DNA of 64,000 nt from Streptomyces sp. B21-105. GTDB lineage: Bacteria > Actinomycetota > Actinomycetes > Streptomycetales > Streptomycetaceae. Positions within the stretch are counted from its first letter, which is position 1. The number at the start of each line of letters is the position of its first letter. The stretch covers positions 6,386,001 through 6,450,000 of the forward strand of contig NZ_JARUMJ010000001.1 of the NCBI RefSeq assembly GCF_036898465.1, in the 5' to 3' direction. The notes under the pieces were generated by a model, which had not been told where the DNA came from, made no database searches, and saw only the letters and a program-made list of their open reading frames with translations. The translations under genes and the position numbers were made by a program. Positions 7,174 to 18,827 of this stretch are shown here, piece after piece.

Positions 7174-9105
7174 TCACGGCCCCCCGTGCCAGGTCCGCCA
7201 CAGTGCCGCGTACGCGCCGTCGCCCGCCACCAGCGCCTCGTGCGTGCCGAGTTCGGTGAGACGGCCGTTTTGCATCACGGCGACCCGGTCCGCGTCGTGG
7301 GCGGTGTGCAGCCGGTGGGCGATGGCGATGACCGTCCGGCCCCGGAGCACCGCCGCCAGGGCCCGCTCGGTGTGCCGGGCCGTCGTCGGATCCAGCAACG
7401 CGGTCGCCTCGTCCAGGATCAGCGTGTGCGGGTCCGCCAGCACCACCCGGGCCAAGGCGAGCTGCTGCGCCTGCGATCCGTCCGTCGTACGGCCGCCGCC
7501 GCGGCCCAGCTCGGCGTCGAGACCGCCCGGCAGTTCCCGCACCCAGTCCGCCGCGCCCACCGCGGCCAGCGCCGCCCACAACCGCGCGTCGTCCGCCGCG
7601 GGTTCGGCGATCAGCAGGTTGTCGCGGACCGTGCCGATGAAGACGTGATGCTCCTGCGTGACCAGCACGACCTGCCGGCGCAGCGTCTCGGGCGCCAGCT
7701 CGGCGACCGGCGCGCCGCCCACCGTCACCGTGCCCGCGCTCGGCGCGTCCACGCCCGCCAGCAGCCGGCTCAGCGTGGTCTTGCCCGCCCCGGACGGGCC
7801 GACGACCGCGAGCCGCTCCCCGGGCCGCACCGTCAGGTCGACCCCGCGCAGCACCTCGCCGCCGCGCTCGTAGGCGTACCGCACGCCCGTCACGTCGATC
7901 CGGTCGTCCACCGGGACCGGCGCCGCCGCCCCGCCGTCCCGCTCCGAGCGCGGCGCGCCGGCCAGGCCCTCCACCCGGGCGAACGATGCCCCGCTGCTCT
8001 GCAGTTGCTCGACGCGCACCAGGATCTGGTCGAGCGGCTCGGTGAACTGCCGCAGATACAGCGTGGCCGCCACCACCGCGCCCAGACTCATCGCCCCGCG
8101 CGCGTGCAGCGCGCCGCCCAGCAGCAGCACCCCCGCCACCGGCAGCGAGTACGACGTCTCGACCACCGGGAAGAACACCGAGCGCAGGTACAGCGTGTGG
8201 AAACGGGTGCGACGCGCGACCTCCAGCGCGTCCCGGTTCGCCGCCGTCCGCCGCCGCTCGAGCCGGAACGCCTCCACAGTCCGCGCCCCGGACGCCGTCG
8301 CCGTGACGATCTCGGCGACCTCGGAGTCCGCCGCGCCCTGCGCCAGATAACCGGCCCGCGCCCGCCGCAGATACCAGCGCAGCGCGAACCAGATCGGCGT
8401 CAGCGCCAGCACCCCGACGACACCGAGCAGCGGGTCGATCACGAACACCGCGCCGAGCGTGAACAGCGCCTGGACGGTGCACACCAGCAGCTCGGGTCCG
8501 GCGTCCCGCAGGGTCGTGCCCACGGCCGCCACGTCGGCGGTGCCGCGGGTGGTCAGATCGCCGGCGCCGGCCCGCTCCACGACCGACGCGGGCAACGCGA
8601 GCGCCCGCCCGACGAAATCCTCCCTGACCCGCGCCAGCGTGCGCTCGCCGAACCGGTGCCCCACGTACCGCGCCCAGCGCGCCAGCAGCAACTGCGCCGC
8701 CGCGCACACCAGGATCGCCGCCGCCAGCCGGTCCACCGGCGCGACACCGTGCCCGGCCCGCACCTCGTCGATGATCCGCCCCAGCAGCCACGGCCCGGCG
8801 AGGCCCGCGCCGGCGGCGAGCACGTTCAGGGCGAGCGCGCCGGCGAACGCCCGCCGGTCGGCCCGCACCAGCCGCCACACCGCCCGTCGCACCTCGGCGC
8901 GCCCGGCGACGGGCAGCCGGCCCGTCGCCGGGTGACTGTCGTCCGGCGCCTCGGCCGTCATCGGGTGGCCTGCTCGGTCCTGGCCGCCGTGGTCGTCATC
9001 GGTCGCCCTTCCGGTCTCGGCTGCCGTGCTCGTCACCGCGTTGTCCTCGCGGTCTCGGCTGCCGGGGTCGTCGTCGGGGCTCTCGGTCTTTGCCGCCGTC
9101 GTCAT
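7174..9105 (-). CDS. ABC exporter half-subunit (intact Walker A, degenerate signature)
   Basis: 643 residues: a polar N-terminal extension (about 65 residues), a six-helix ABC exporter membrane domain, and a C-terminal NBD. Walker A GPSGAGKTT, Walker B TLILDEAT with catalytic Glu and the switch His (AIAHRLHT) are intact. The signature loop reads TDGSQ instead of LSGGQ. Its ATG overlaps the TGA of the upstream ABC gene (ATGA at 9102-9105), so the two are translationally coupled and very probably form a heterodimer. A second in-frame ATG at 8961 sits in a near-repeat of the start region, so the extension may be a duplication. The exported substrate (drug, peptide or lipid) cannot be told from sequence. 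Confidence 0.88.
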   Translation of the reverse strand: MTTAAKTESPDDDPGSRDREDNAVTSTAAETGRATDDDHGGQDRAGHPMTAEAPDDSHPATGRLPVAGRAEVRRAVWRLVRADRRAFAGALALNVLAAGAGLAGPWLLGRIIDEVRAGHGVAPVDRLAAAILVCAAAQLLLARWARYVGHRFGERTLARVREDFVGRALALPASVVERAGAGDLTTRGTADVAAVGTTLRDAGPELLVCTVQALFTLGAVFVIDPLLGVVGVLALTPIWFALRWYLRRARAGYLAQGAADSEVAEIVTATASGARTVEAFRLERRRTAANRDALEVARRTRFHTLYLRSVFFPVVETSYSLPVAGVLLLGGALHARGAMSLGAVVAATLYLRQFTEPLDQILVRVEQLQSSGASFARVEGLAGAPRSERDGGAAAPVPVDDRIDVTGVRYAYERGGEVLRGVDLTVRPGERLAVVGPSGAGKTTLSRLLAGVDAPSAGTVTVGGAPVAELAPETLRRQVVLVTQEHHVFIGTVRDNLLIAEPAADDARLWAALAAVGAADWVRELPGGLDAELGRGGGRTTDGSQAQQLALARVVLADPHTLILDEATALLDPTTARHTERALAAVLRGRTVIAIAHRLHTAHDADRVAVMQNGRLTELGTHEALVAGDGAYAALWRTWHGGP

Positions 9106-10817
9106 CGGGTCGCCTCCTCCGTGTCGTCGGCGTCGCGGGTCACCAGCGCGCGGTAGCCGGGCTCCCGTCGCAGGAGGTCGCGGTGGCTGCCGGTCGCGGC
9201 GACCTTCCCGTCCACCAGGTAGTGCACCGTCTCCGCGCGGTCGAGGACCAGCGGGGAGGTGCTGCTGACGAGCGTGGTCCGGCCCGCCCGGTACGCGTGC
9301 AGCCGCTCCGCGACCGCCGCCTCCGTGTGCGCGTCCAGCGCCGACGTCGGCTCCACGGCCAGCAGCACCTCGGGGTCGGCGAGCAGCGCCCGCACCAGCC
9401 GTACCCGCTGCCGCTGGCCGCCGGAGAGACTGCGGCCCTGAGCGGTCACCGGCGAGTCGAGCCCCTCGGGCAGACCCTGCACGATGTCGTCGGCGGCCGC
9501 CGCCCGCACCGCCCGCGCGACCTCCGCCGTCGAGGGCGTGCCCCGTCCACAGACCGCCTCGCGCAGGCTTCCGGCGAACAGGTCGGCCTCGTGGTCGGCG
9601 ACCAGGACGCGGGCCCTGACCTGCTCCAACGGCACGGCGTCCAGCCGCCGTCCGCCCCAGGTGACGTCCGAGGGGCCGTACCGGCCGAGCCGGTCCACGA
9701 CGGCCGTCACCTCCGAGTGACGTCCCCCGGCCAGCGCGGTCAGCCGGCCCGGAGCCACCCGCACACCCGACTCGGGGTCGTGCAGCACCGACGGCTCGGC
9801 GGGCGCGTCGCCGGTCCCGGTGTCCGGGTCGGGCTCGGTGCGCAGCAGCCGTACGACGCGCCGGGCGGCCACCACGCCGCGGCTGAGCTGGTACCCCATG
9901 TCGACGAGGAACGCCACCGGGCCGACCAGGACGGCGACATAGCCGTACACCGCCACCAACTCGCCCACGGTCAGCTCGCCCTGGGCGGCCAGCCGGGCCG
10001 CGAGCCAGGTCACGGCGGCGAGGAACAGGGTGGGCAGCCCCACCCCGAGCGCCTGCATCCAGCTGGTGACCGCGCCCACCCGGTAGCCCTGCGCCCGCAG
10101 CCGCTGCGAGTCCCGGCCGAAGGAGTCCGCGAACAGCCCCTTGCCGCCCAGCCCGTTGAGCACGCGCAGCCCGCCCGCGAGGTCGCCGATCCGCGCGGTC
10201 AGCACGCCCTGCCGCTCCCGGTACTCCGCCTCCGTGCCCTGCAGCCGCGCCATCAGCGGGCCGACCAGCACCGCGATCACCGGCATCCCCAGCAGGACGA
10301 CCGCCGCCAGCACCGGCGACACCGACAGCAGGAGCCCGGCGACGAAGACGTACACCACGATCGACCCGACGCCGGGCCCGACCACCGTCAGCGACTGCGC
10401 GATGGTGTGCACGTCGCCCACCCCGATGGTGACGACCTCCCCGGCCCCCACCCGGCGCGGCAGCGCGGCGCCCAGCCGGGCCGCGTGCCCGACGACGACC
10501 TTGGTGGTGCGGAAGTAGGCGTCCATGCGCAGCCTGGTCATCGTGCGGTGCCGCATGATGCTCACCCACGCGTTGAGCGCGCCCACCGCGAGCAGCACGG
10601 CCGTCCAGCCCGCCAGCGCGGCCGTGTCGCCGGGCTCCAGCCCGTCGTCCACCGCCCGCGACAGCAGATACGGCGCGATCGCCATCAGCACCATCCAGAG
10701 GCAGGCCAGCAGCGCCCCGGCCGCCGCCCGGCCCGGCTGGCAGCGCACCAGCCACGCCAGATACGCCCAGCCACCGCGGCTGTCGGGCGTGCCGGGATCC
10801 TCGTACGGGTCGATCAT
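9102..10817 (-). CDS. ABC exporter half-subunit (intact signature, degenerate Walker A/B)
   Basis: 571 residues with an exporter-type membrane domain (about 20-320) and an NBD that has lost nearly all catalytic elements. Walker A reads AGGRHSEVTAVVD with no Lys. Walker B reads LLAVEPTSALD, with the Mg-binding Asp replaced. The Q-loop Gln is absent (VADHEADLF) and the switch His is lost (SSTSPL). Only the signature LSGGQRQR and the D-loop remain. It can therefore complete a site only in trans, with the partner at 7174-9105 that has the reciprocal defect. It follows the 10897-12759 gene after 79 bp in the same direction, probably the same operon. Confidence 0.88.
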   Translation of the reverse strand: MIDPYEDPGTPDSRGGWAYLAWLVRCQPGRAAAGALLACLWMVLMAIAPYLLSRAVDDGLEPGDTAALAGWTAVLLAVGALNAWVSIMRHRTMTRLRMDAYFRTTKVVVGHAARLGAALPRRVGAGEVVTIGVGDVHTIAQSLTVVGPGVGSIVVYVFVAGLLLSVSPVLAAVVLLGMPVIAVLVGPLMARLQGTEAEYRERQGVLTARIGDLAGGLRVLNGLGGKGLFADSFGRDSQRLRAQGYRVGAVTSWMQALGVGLPTLFLAAVTWLAARLAAQGELTVGELVAVYGYVAVLVGPVAFLVDMGYQLSRGVVAARRVVRLLRTEPDPDTGTGDAPAEPSVLHDPESGVRVAPGRLTALAGGRHSEVTAVVDRLGRYGPSDVTWGGRRLDAVPLEQVRARVLVADHEADLFAGSLREAVCGRGTPSTAEVARAVRAAAADDIVQGLPEGLDSPVTAQGRSLSGGQRQRVRLVRALLADPEVLLAVEPTSALDAHTEAAVAERLHAYRAGRTTLVSSTSPLVLDRAETVHYLVDGKVAATGSHRDLLRREPGYRALVTRDADDTEEATR

Positions 10818-10896
10818 CCACTCGTCCTTCCGGTCCCGGTGGCCCGCTGACCGGCTCCCTCAGCCCGCTGACCGGTTCTCGTGACGCGCTGAACGC

Positions 10897-12759
10897 TCAC
10901 GCCAGGCTGTCCCGCCAGGCGCGGTGCAGATCCGCGAACCGGCCGGTGCCCGCGATGAGTTCGGCCGGGCCGCCGTCCTCGACGATCCGGCCGTGCTCCA
11001 TGACGAGCACCCGGTCGGCGATCTCCACGGTCGACAGCCGGTGCGCGATCACCACCGCCGTGCGGCCCTTCAGCACCGTGGCCATCGCCGCCTGCACCGC
11101 CCGCTCACCCGGGACGTCCAGCGAGCTGGTCGCCTCGTCGAGGATCAGCACCGCCGGGTCGGCGAGCAACGCCCGTGCGAACGCGACCAGTTGACGCTGG
11201 CCCGCGGAGATGCGGCCGCCGCGCTTGCGTACGTCGGTGTCGTAGCCGTCGGGCAGGGCGCTGACGAACTCGTGCGCGCCGATCGCCTTCGCGGCCCGCT
11301 CGATCTCCTCCCGGGACGCCTCCGGCCGTCCGATGGCGATGTTCTCGGCGACCGTGCCGGAGAACAGGAACGCCTCCTGCGTCACCATCACCACCCCGCG
11401 CCGCAGTTCGGGCATCGCCAGCTCGCGTAGGTCCACCCCGTCCAGTAGCACCCGGCCCTCGGAGGGGTCGTAGAAGCGGGCGAGCAGCTTGGCCAGCGTG
11501 GACTTGCCGGCGCCGGTCGAGCCGACCACGGCGACCGTCTGCCCGGCGGGAAGCGTGAGGTCGAAGCGGGGGAGGACCTCGCCGCCCGTGCGGTAACCGA
11601 AGGAGACCCCGTCGAAGACGACCTCCCGGCCGGGGAGTTCATCCCGCGCCGCGGGCAGTTCCCGCGGGGCCGACGGCTCCGGCACGGACGGCGTCTGCGC
11701 CAGCAGCCCCGCGATCTTCTCCAGCGACGCGGCCGCCGACTGGTAGGAGTTGAGGAACATGCCGAGCCGGTCGATCGGGTCGTACAGCCGCCGCAGGTAC
11801 AGCACCGCCGCCGCCAGCACACCCAGCTCCAGCGAGCCGTCCGCGACCCGCATGGCGCCCCACAGCACGATCGCCGCGACCGCCGTGTTCGCGACCAGCC
11901 GCGACCCGACGACGTACCGCGCCATCTCCAGCAGCGCGTCCCCGTTCCGGCGCTCGTGCCGCCGGTTCAAGGCCCGGAAACCGGTGTCGTTGACGGCCTC
12001 GCGACGGAACGCGCGCACCGGCCGGATGCCGTTCATCGTCTCCACGAACTTCACGATCACGGCCGCGATCGCCGTCGAGCGGGCCGTGAACACCCGTCCC
12101 GCGCGCCGCTGGTAGACCCGGACGAGGCCGTACAGCGGCACGAACGACGCGACCGCGACGGCGCCCAGGCCGAGGTCCAGCCAGAGCAGCATCGCGGAGA
12201 TGAACAGGAAGGACAGCGCGACCGTCACGAGTTCCTGGAGACCCTCTTCGAGGAGCTCGCGCAGGGCCTCCACATCGCTGGTGGAGCGGGAGATGAGCCG
12301 GCCCGAGGTGTAGCGCTCGTGGAAGTCGAGGCTCAGCGCCTGCGCATGCCGGAAGATCCGGCCGCGCAGGTCGAGCAGCACGTCCTGGTTGACGCGGGCG
12401 GAGGCGAGCAGGAACGCGTACTGCAGCCCGCCGGACGCCACCGCGCACAGCAGGTAGCCGGCGCCCACCGCGACCAGCGGTCCGTCGTCGTCGGCCCGCA
12501 GCGCCGGCACGGCACGGTCGATGGCGTACGCCACCAGCAGCGGGCCCGCCTGCACCGCCGCCTGCTGGAGCAGCAGCAGGAGCGTGGTGAGGGCGACGCG
12601 CGCCCGCATCGGAGCCAGCAGCGAACGCAGCAGCGCGCCGGTGGCGCCGGGCGCGGTGGGCAGGACGTCCTTGTCGAAGGGATCCTGCGCGGCCTGCGGG
12701 CGCGCGTCCCGCGGTCCGTCGTCGTCGGTCGTGGGGGAGGACGTCGTGGGGGCGGTCAT
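10897..12759 (-). CDS. ABC exporter half-subunit with consensus ATPase residues
   Basis: 620 residues: membrane domain (about 45-340) with the FHERYTSGRLISR coupling motif, then an NBD with Walker A GSTGAGKST, Q-loop VMVTQEAFLFSG, signature ISAGQRQ (slightly off LSGGQ), Walker B VLILDEATSSLD and switch VIAHRLST. The catalytic Glu is present. The ATG overlaps the stop of the upstream partner (ATGA at 12756-12759). Together they resemble BmrCD/TM287-288-type heterodimeric multidrug exporters, in which one subunit keeps the catalytic Glu and the other does not. Confidence 0.9.
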   Translation of the reverse strand: MTAPTTSSPTTDDDGPRDARPQAAQDPFDKDVLPTAPGATGALLRSLLAPMRARVALTTLLLLLQQAAVQAGPLLVAYAIDRAVPALRADDDGPLVAVGAGYLLCAVASGGLQYAFLLASARVNQDVLLDLRGRIFRHAQALSLDFHERYTSGRLISRSTSDVEALRELLEEGLQELVTVALSFLFISAMLLWLDLGLGAVAVASFVPLYGLVRVYQRRAGRVFTARSTAIAAVIVKFVETMNGIRPVRAFRREAVNDTGFRALNRRHERRNGDALLEMARYVVGSRLVANTAVAAIVLWGAMRVADGSLELGVLAAAVLYLRRLYDPIDRLGMFLNSYQSAAASLEKIAGLLAQTPSVPEPSAPRELPAARDELPGREVVFDGVSFGYRTGGEVLPRFDLTLPAGQTVAVVGSTGAGKSTLAKLLARFYDPSEGRVLLDGVDLRELAMPELRRGVVMVTQEAFLFSGTVAENIAIGRPEASREEIERAAKAIGAHEFVSALPDGYDTDVRKRGGRISAGQRQLVAFARALLADPAVLILDEATSSLDVPGERAVQAAMATVLKGRTAVVIAHRLSTVEIADRVLVMEHGRIVEDGGPAELIAGTGRFADLHRAWRDSLA

Positions 12760-14546
12760 CGGTCGTCCTCCTGGCGGCCGGTTCCTGACATGAGGTGGGC
12801 GTACTCGGGGTGGTCGCGCAGCAGTTCCTGGTGGGTGCCCACCGCGGCGATCCGGCCGCCGGACAGCAGCGCCACCCGGTCGGCGAGGAGGACGGTGGAC
12901 GGGCGGTGGGCGACGATCAGCGCGGTGGTGTCGGCGAGGACCTGCCGCAGCGCGGCCTCCACGGCGGCCTCGGTGTGCACGTCCAGCGCGGACAGCGGGT
13001 CGTCCAGGACGAGGAAGCGGGGCCGGCCGACCACGGCTCTGGCCAGCGCGAGCCGCTGCCGCTGTCCGCCGGAGAGGCTGAGCCCCTGCTCGCCGACCTG
13101 GGTGTCGACGCCCTGTGGCAGCGTCTGCACGAACCCGGCCTGCGCCACGTCCAGCGCCCGTTCCAGTTCGACGGCGCCCGCCCGGTCGTCGGCGCCCATG
13201 AGGACGTTCTCCCCGACGCTCGCGGAGAACAGGGTCGGCTCCTCGAAGGCGACGGCGACCCGCGCGCGGAGCTCCTCGCGGGGCATCGCGGTGACGTCCT
13301 CGCCGTCCAGGGTGATGCGCCCCGCCGTCGCCTCGTGCAGCCGGGGCACGAGGGCCGTGAGGGTGGTCTTCCCACTGCCCGTCGCCCCGACCAGGGCCAT
13401 CGACTCACCGGGCCGGATGTGCAGGTCGACGCCCTCGAGGGTGGGCCGGGAGCCGGGGTCGGCGTCCGGGTAGCGGAAGGTGACGCCGTCGAAGCGCAGC
13501 CCGCGGTCGGCCGCCGGGGCCGCCCGCACGACGGTGTCCCGCTCCGGCTCCTCGTCCATCACCTCGAAGTACCGTTCCGTGGCCGTCGCCGCCTCCTGGC
13601 TCATCGCCAGCAGGAACCCGATGGAGTCCACCGGCCAGCGCAGCGCGAGAGCGGTGGACAGGAAGGCGACCAGGGTGCCCGCGGACAGCTCGCCGTCCGC
13701 CACCTGCACCGCCCCCAGCACCAGCGCGGCCCCGATCGCCAGTTCGGGCAGCGTCACGATGACGGCCCAGATGGTGGCCAGCAGCCGTGCCTTGTCCAGT
13801 TCGGTGCCGCGCAGGGTCGACGACAGCGCGCGGAAGGCGCGCGCCTGGCTGCGGTGCCGGCCGAAGCCTTTGATGATCCGGATTCCGAGGACGCTCTCCT
13901 CGACCACCGTCGTCAGATCCCCGACCTGGTCCTGCGCCCGCCGCGCCACGAGCGCGTACCGGCGCTCGAAGTACAGGCACATCACGACGACGGGTACGGC
14001 CGGCCCGAGGATGACCAGCCCCAGCTGCCAGTCCTGGACCAGCATGATGACGACGCCGAACACGATCGTGACCGAGTTGACCAGCAGGAACGTCAGCGGG
14101 AACGCGAGGAACATGCGCACAAGCCCCAGATCGGCCGTCGCCCGGGACAGCAGCTGCCCCGACGGCCACCGGTCGTGGAACGCCACCGGCAGCCGCTGCA
14201 GCCGCCCGTACAGATCCGCCCGCATCTCCGCCTCGACGTGCGCCAGCGGACGCGCCACCAGCCAGCGCCGCATCCCGAACAGCAGCGCCTCGGTGAACCC
14301 GAGGAGCAGCAGGCAGAGCGCGCCCAGCCAGACCCCGGCGGTGTCCCCGTCGGCCACCGGACCGTCCACCATCCACTTCAGGACGAGGGGGATCACCAGC
14401 CCGGCGCACGAGGCGAGCACGGCGACGAACGCGGCCGCGAACAGCCGCAGCCGCACGGGTCTGACGTACGGCCACAGGCGCAGCAGGGAGCGCACGGCGG
14501 AGCGGTCGGGGGTGCGGTCGGGGGTGGTTGCACGTGTCTCGGCCAT
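12756..14546 (-). CDS. ABC exporter half-subunit, catalytic Glu replaced by Asp
   Basis: 596 residues; first gene of the four-gene ABC operon. It has six predicted membrane helices, the FHDRWPSGQLLSRATAD coupling motif, Walker A GATGSGKTT, signature LSGGQRQR and switch IVAHRPST. Walker B ends LVLDDPLSALD, so the catalytic Glu is Asp. That substitution marks the degenerate-site subunit of heterodimeric exporters. I chose the ATG at 14546 (MAETRATT); an in-frame GTG one codon upstream is possible. A longer open extension to 14726 has no start support. Confidence 0.9.
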   Translation of the reverse strand: MAETRATTPDRTPDRSAVRSLLRLWPYVRPVRLRLFAAAFVAVLASCAGLVIPLVLKWMVDGPVADGDTAGVWLGALCLLLLGFTEALLFGMRRWLVARPLAHVEAEMRADLYGRLQRLPVAFHDRWPSGQLLSRATADLGLVRMFLAFPLTFLLVNSVTIVFGVVIMLVQDWQLGLVILGPAVPVVVMCLYFERRYALVARRAQDQVGDLTTVVEESVLGIRIIKGFGRHRSQARAFRALSSTLRGTELDKARLLATIWAVIVTLPELAIGAALVLGAVQVADGELSAGTLVAFLSTALALRWPVDSIGFLLAMSQEAATATERYFEVMDEEPERDTVVRAAPAADRGLRFDGVTFRYPDADPGSRPTLEGVDLHIRPGESMALVGATGSGKTTLTALVPRLHEATAGRITLDGEDVTAMPREELRARVAVAFEEPTLFSASVGENVLMGADDRAGAVELERALDVAQAGFVQTLPQGVDTQVGEQGLSLSGGQRQRLALARAVVGRPRFLVLDDPLSALDVHTEAAVEAALRQVLADTTALIVAHRPSTVLLADRVALLSGGRIAAVGTHQELLRDHPEYAHLMSGTGRQEDDR

Positions 14547-15009
14547 CACAGCGAGCCTACGGACCGCCACTGACACAGCCCACCGAGTTTCGGCCCGACC
14601 GGGCCCCGCCGCTGGTCCTACGACCTGCGAGTTCGAGGGGTCGTACAGCCGTGCCGACCGATCGGCTGACGCCCGTTCGAGCGAGTCGGCCGATGCGCCG
14701 GCCGCGCCCCGCCCGGTGGGCGTCAACGACCGCGCGGCCGCGGTGGCGAGCGCCTACGAGCGGGAATTCTCGGCTGTCCCGCCGTAAACCTGCTCACCGC
14801 CTGCCGTAACCCGCTCGCCGTGAGCCGCCTGCCGTAACCCGCCCGCCGTGAGCCGCCCGCCGTAACCCGCCCGCCGTGAGCCGCCCGCCGTCGCCCGCCG
14901 TGCCTCGCTCGCCGTCGCGGTCCGTCGCCCGTGCGTCGCGCGTCGCGTCGCCGCGGACGGTGGGTCCGTCCGTCCGTCGTGGCGTCGAAGTCGCCTGCCT
15001 CCGCCCGGC
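14547..15009. other. 463-bp gap with tandem repeats
   Basis: It contains the promoter region of the ABC operon near 14550-14620 and, after it, low-complexity tandem repeats (14801-14884) running towards the 3' end of glgX. No convincing gene on either strand. Confidence 0.5.
14801..14884. repeat. 28-bp tandem repeat, three copies
   Basis: Units at 14801-14828, 14829-14856 and 14857-14884 differ at one or two positions each. They are built from GCCGTAACCCGCCCGCCGTG-type sequence, and partial units continue to about 14930. They lie downstream of the glgX stop. Confidence 0.75.
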
Positions 15010-17244
<2,235 letters not shown>

Positions 17245-17398
17245 CGTCTCGCCCTCCCGCGGCTCGTGGGACGACGGGGGAGAAGAGCGCGCGGCGTCCC
17301 GTCCGCGGCTCCCTTTCGCGTCGTCCTCCCCCCATCTCTGCCCAGAGCGGCCGTCGCACTCACGTTTCCCCGGAGCGTGCCCGGTCGTTGGGCACCCC

Positions 17399-18661
17399 GT
17401 GAGGCACGTACATGGGCGCGCACGGCGCGCGGGGGTCGCACTGGCCGCCGTACTGACATGGGCAGGACTGCTGGCCGGGGCCGTCGGCTGTAGCGGCGGG
17501 ATCGGCGGGGCCGGCGGTGACAGCCGCAGCGGACTCGACCGGATGCTCGGCAAACCCCCGGCCCCCGAGGACGTCATCCGCGTCAGCCCGCAGGACGGCG
17601 CGAAGGGCGTACGGCCCGGGACACAGCTGTCGGTGCGGGTGCCGGCCGGCCGGCTGGAGTCGGTGAAGGTCGTCAGATCGCAGGACGCGCGGGAGAGCGA
17701 GGTGAAGGGGCGGATCGCCGCGGACGGTCTGAGCTGGCGGCCGGCGGAGGACCGGCTCGGGCTCGCCGCCCGCTACACGGTCGACGTGGTGGCGCTGGAC
17801 GGTGAGGGGAACCGCTCGGCGCGCCACACCACGTTCACCACCTTCGTCCCCGAGAAGCGCTTCATCGGCTACGTCACTCCCGAGAACCGGGCCACCGTGG
17901 GCACCGGGATGATCGTCTCGCTGGAGTTCAACCGCGAGATCCGCGACCGCGCCGCCGTCGAACGCGCCGTCCGGGTCACGGCCGAGCCGGCCACCGAGAT
18001 CAGGGCGCACTGGTTCGGCGGCACCCGCCTCGACTTCCGCCCCGAGGAGTACTGGCAGCCGGGCACCGAGGTGACGGTCGACCTCGGGCTGCGGGACGTC
18101 GAGGGGGCGCCAGGCGTCTACGGCCTGCAGGACAAGTCGTTCTCCTTCACCGTCGGCCGCAGCCAGGTGTCCCTGGTGGACGCGGCCAAGCACACCATGC
18201 AGGTGCGGCGGGACGGCGAACTGCTGGCCACCGTGCCGATCACGGCAGGGTCGCCCGAGAACACCACCTACAACGGCAAGATGGTGGTGAGCGAGATGCT
18301 GGAGCTGACCCGGATGAACGGCGCCACGGTCGGCTTCAAGAAGGCGAACGGCAAGGGCGAGTACGACATCCCGGACGTTCCGCACGCCATGCGTCTGACC
18401 AGCTCCGGCACGTTCCTGCACGGCAACTACTGGGCTCAGGACGTCTTCGGCAGGGCCAACGTCAGCCACGGCTGCGTGGGTCTGCGGGACGTGAAGGGCG
18501 GCGGCTCGGACACGCCCGCGGGCTGGTTCTTCGACCGCTCCCTCATCGGCGACGTCGTCGAGGTGGTCCACAGCAAGGACAAGCGGGTCGCCCCGGACAA
18601 CGGCCTCGGCGGCTGGAACATGACCTGGCGGGATTGGACGGCGGGCAGCGCCCTGAACTGA
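17399..18661 (+). CDS. Lipoprotein L,D-transpeptidase (YkuD domain), first copy
   Basis: About 420 residues. A lipoprotein signal (GVALAAVLTWAGLLAG, lipobox AVGC) is followed by two Ig-like domains (about 55-240) and a YkuD catalytic domain with HGNYW and SHGCVGLRD; the nucleophile Cys is residue 359. Such enzymes make 3-3 cross-links in peptidoglycan or attach proteins at the cell surface. The next gene is a paralogue with the same architecture. The start is uncertain: GTG at 17399 is the best in-frame candidate, but its Shine-Dalgarno sequence is weak. Confidence 0.88.
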   Translation: MRHVHGRARRAGVALAAVLTWAGLLAGAVGCSGGIGGAGGDSRSGLDRMLGKPPAPEDVIRVSPQDGAKGVRPGTQLSVRVPAGRLESVKVVRSQDARESEVKGRIAADGLSWRPAEDRLGLAARYTVDVVALDGEGNRSARHTTFTTFVPEKRFIGYVTPENRATVGTGMIVSLEFNREIRDRAAVERAVRVTAEPATEIRAHWFGGTRLDFRPEEYWQPGTEVTVDLGLRDVEGAPGVYGLQDKSFSFTVGRSQVSLVDAAKHTMQVRRDGELLATVPITAGSPENTTYNGKMVVSEMLELTRMNGATVGFKKANGKGEYDIPDVPHAMRLTSSGTFLHGNYWAQDVFGRANVSHGCVGLRDVKGGGSDTPAGWFFDRSLIGDVVEVVHSKDKRVAPDNGLGGWNMTWRDWTAGSALN

Positions 18662-18827
18662 CCTTTCTCCCTGTGCAACCATCCCCGCCGTTGCGTGGTC
18701 CCACTTGGGACGGAACGGTGACCTTGGCCTGACACGAAGCTCGAATTCGTACGGTTAATATGCGCCAAAGATCGCGCGGGAGCGCTGGGGTGGGGGCCTG
18801 ACCAGGGCCTTGCGAGGGGAGAACGAC

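Noticed and set aside
14547..14726. N-terminal extension of the first ABC gene
   Set aside because: Open in frame but low-complexity, with no start codon plus ribosome binding site; the membrane domain is complete from 14546.
14801..14930. Possible CRISPR or att array behind glgX
   Set aside because: Units abut directly without spacers; simple tandem repeat.
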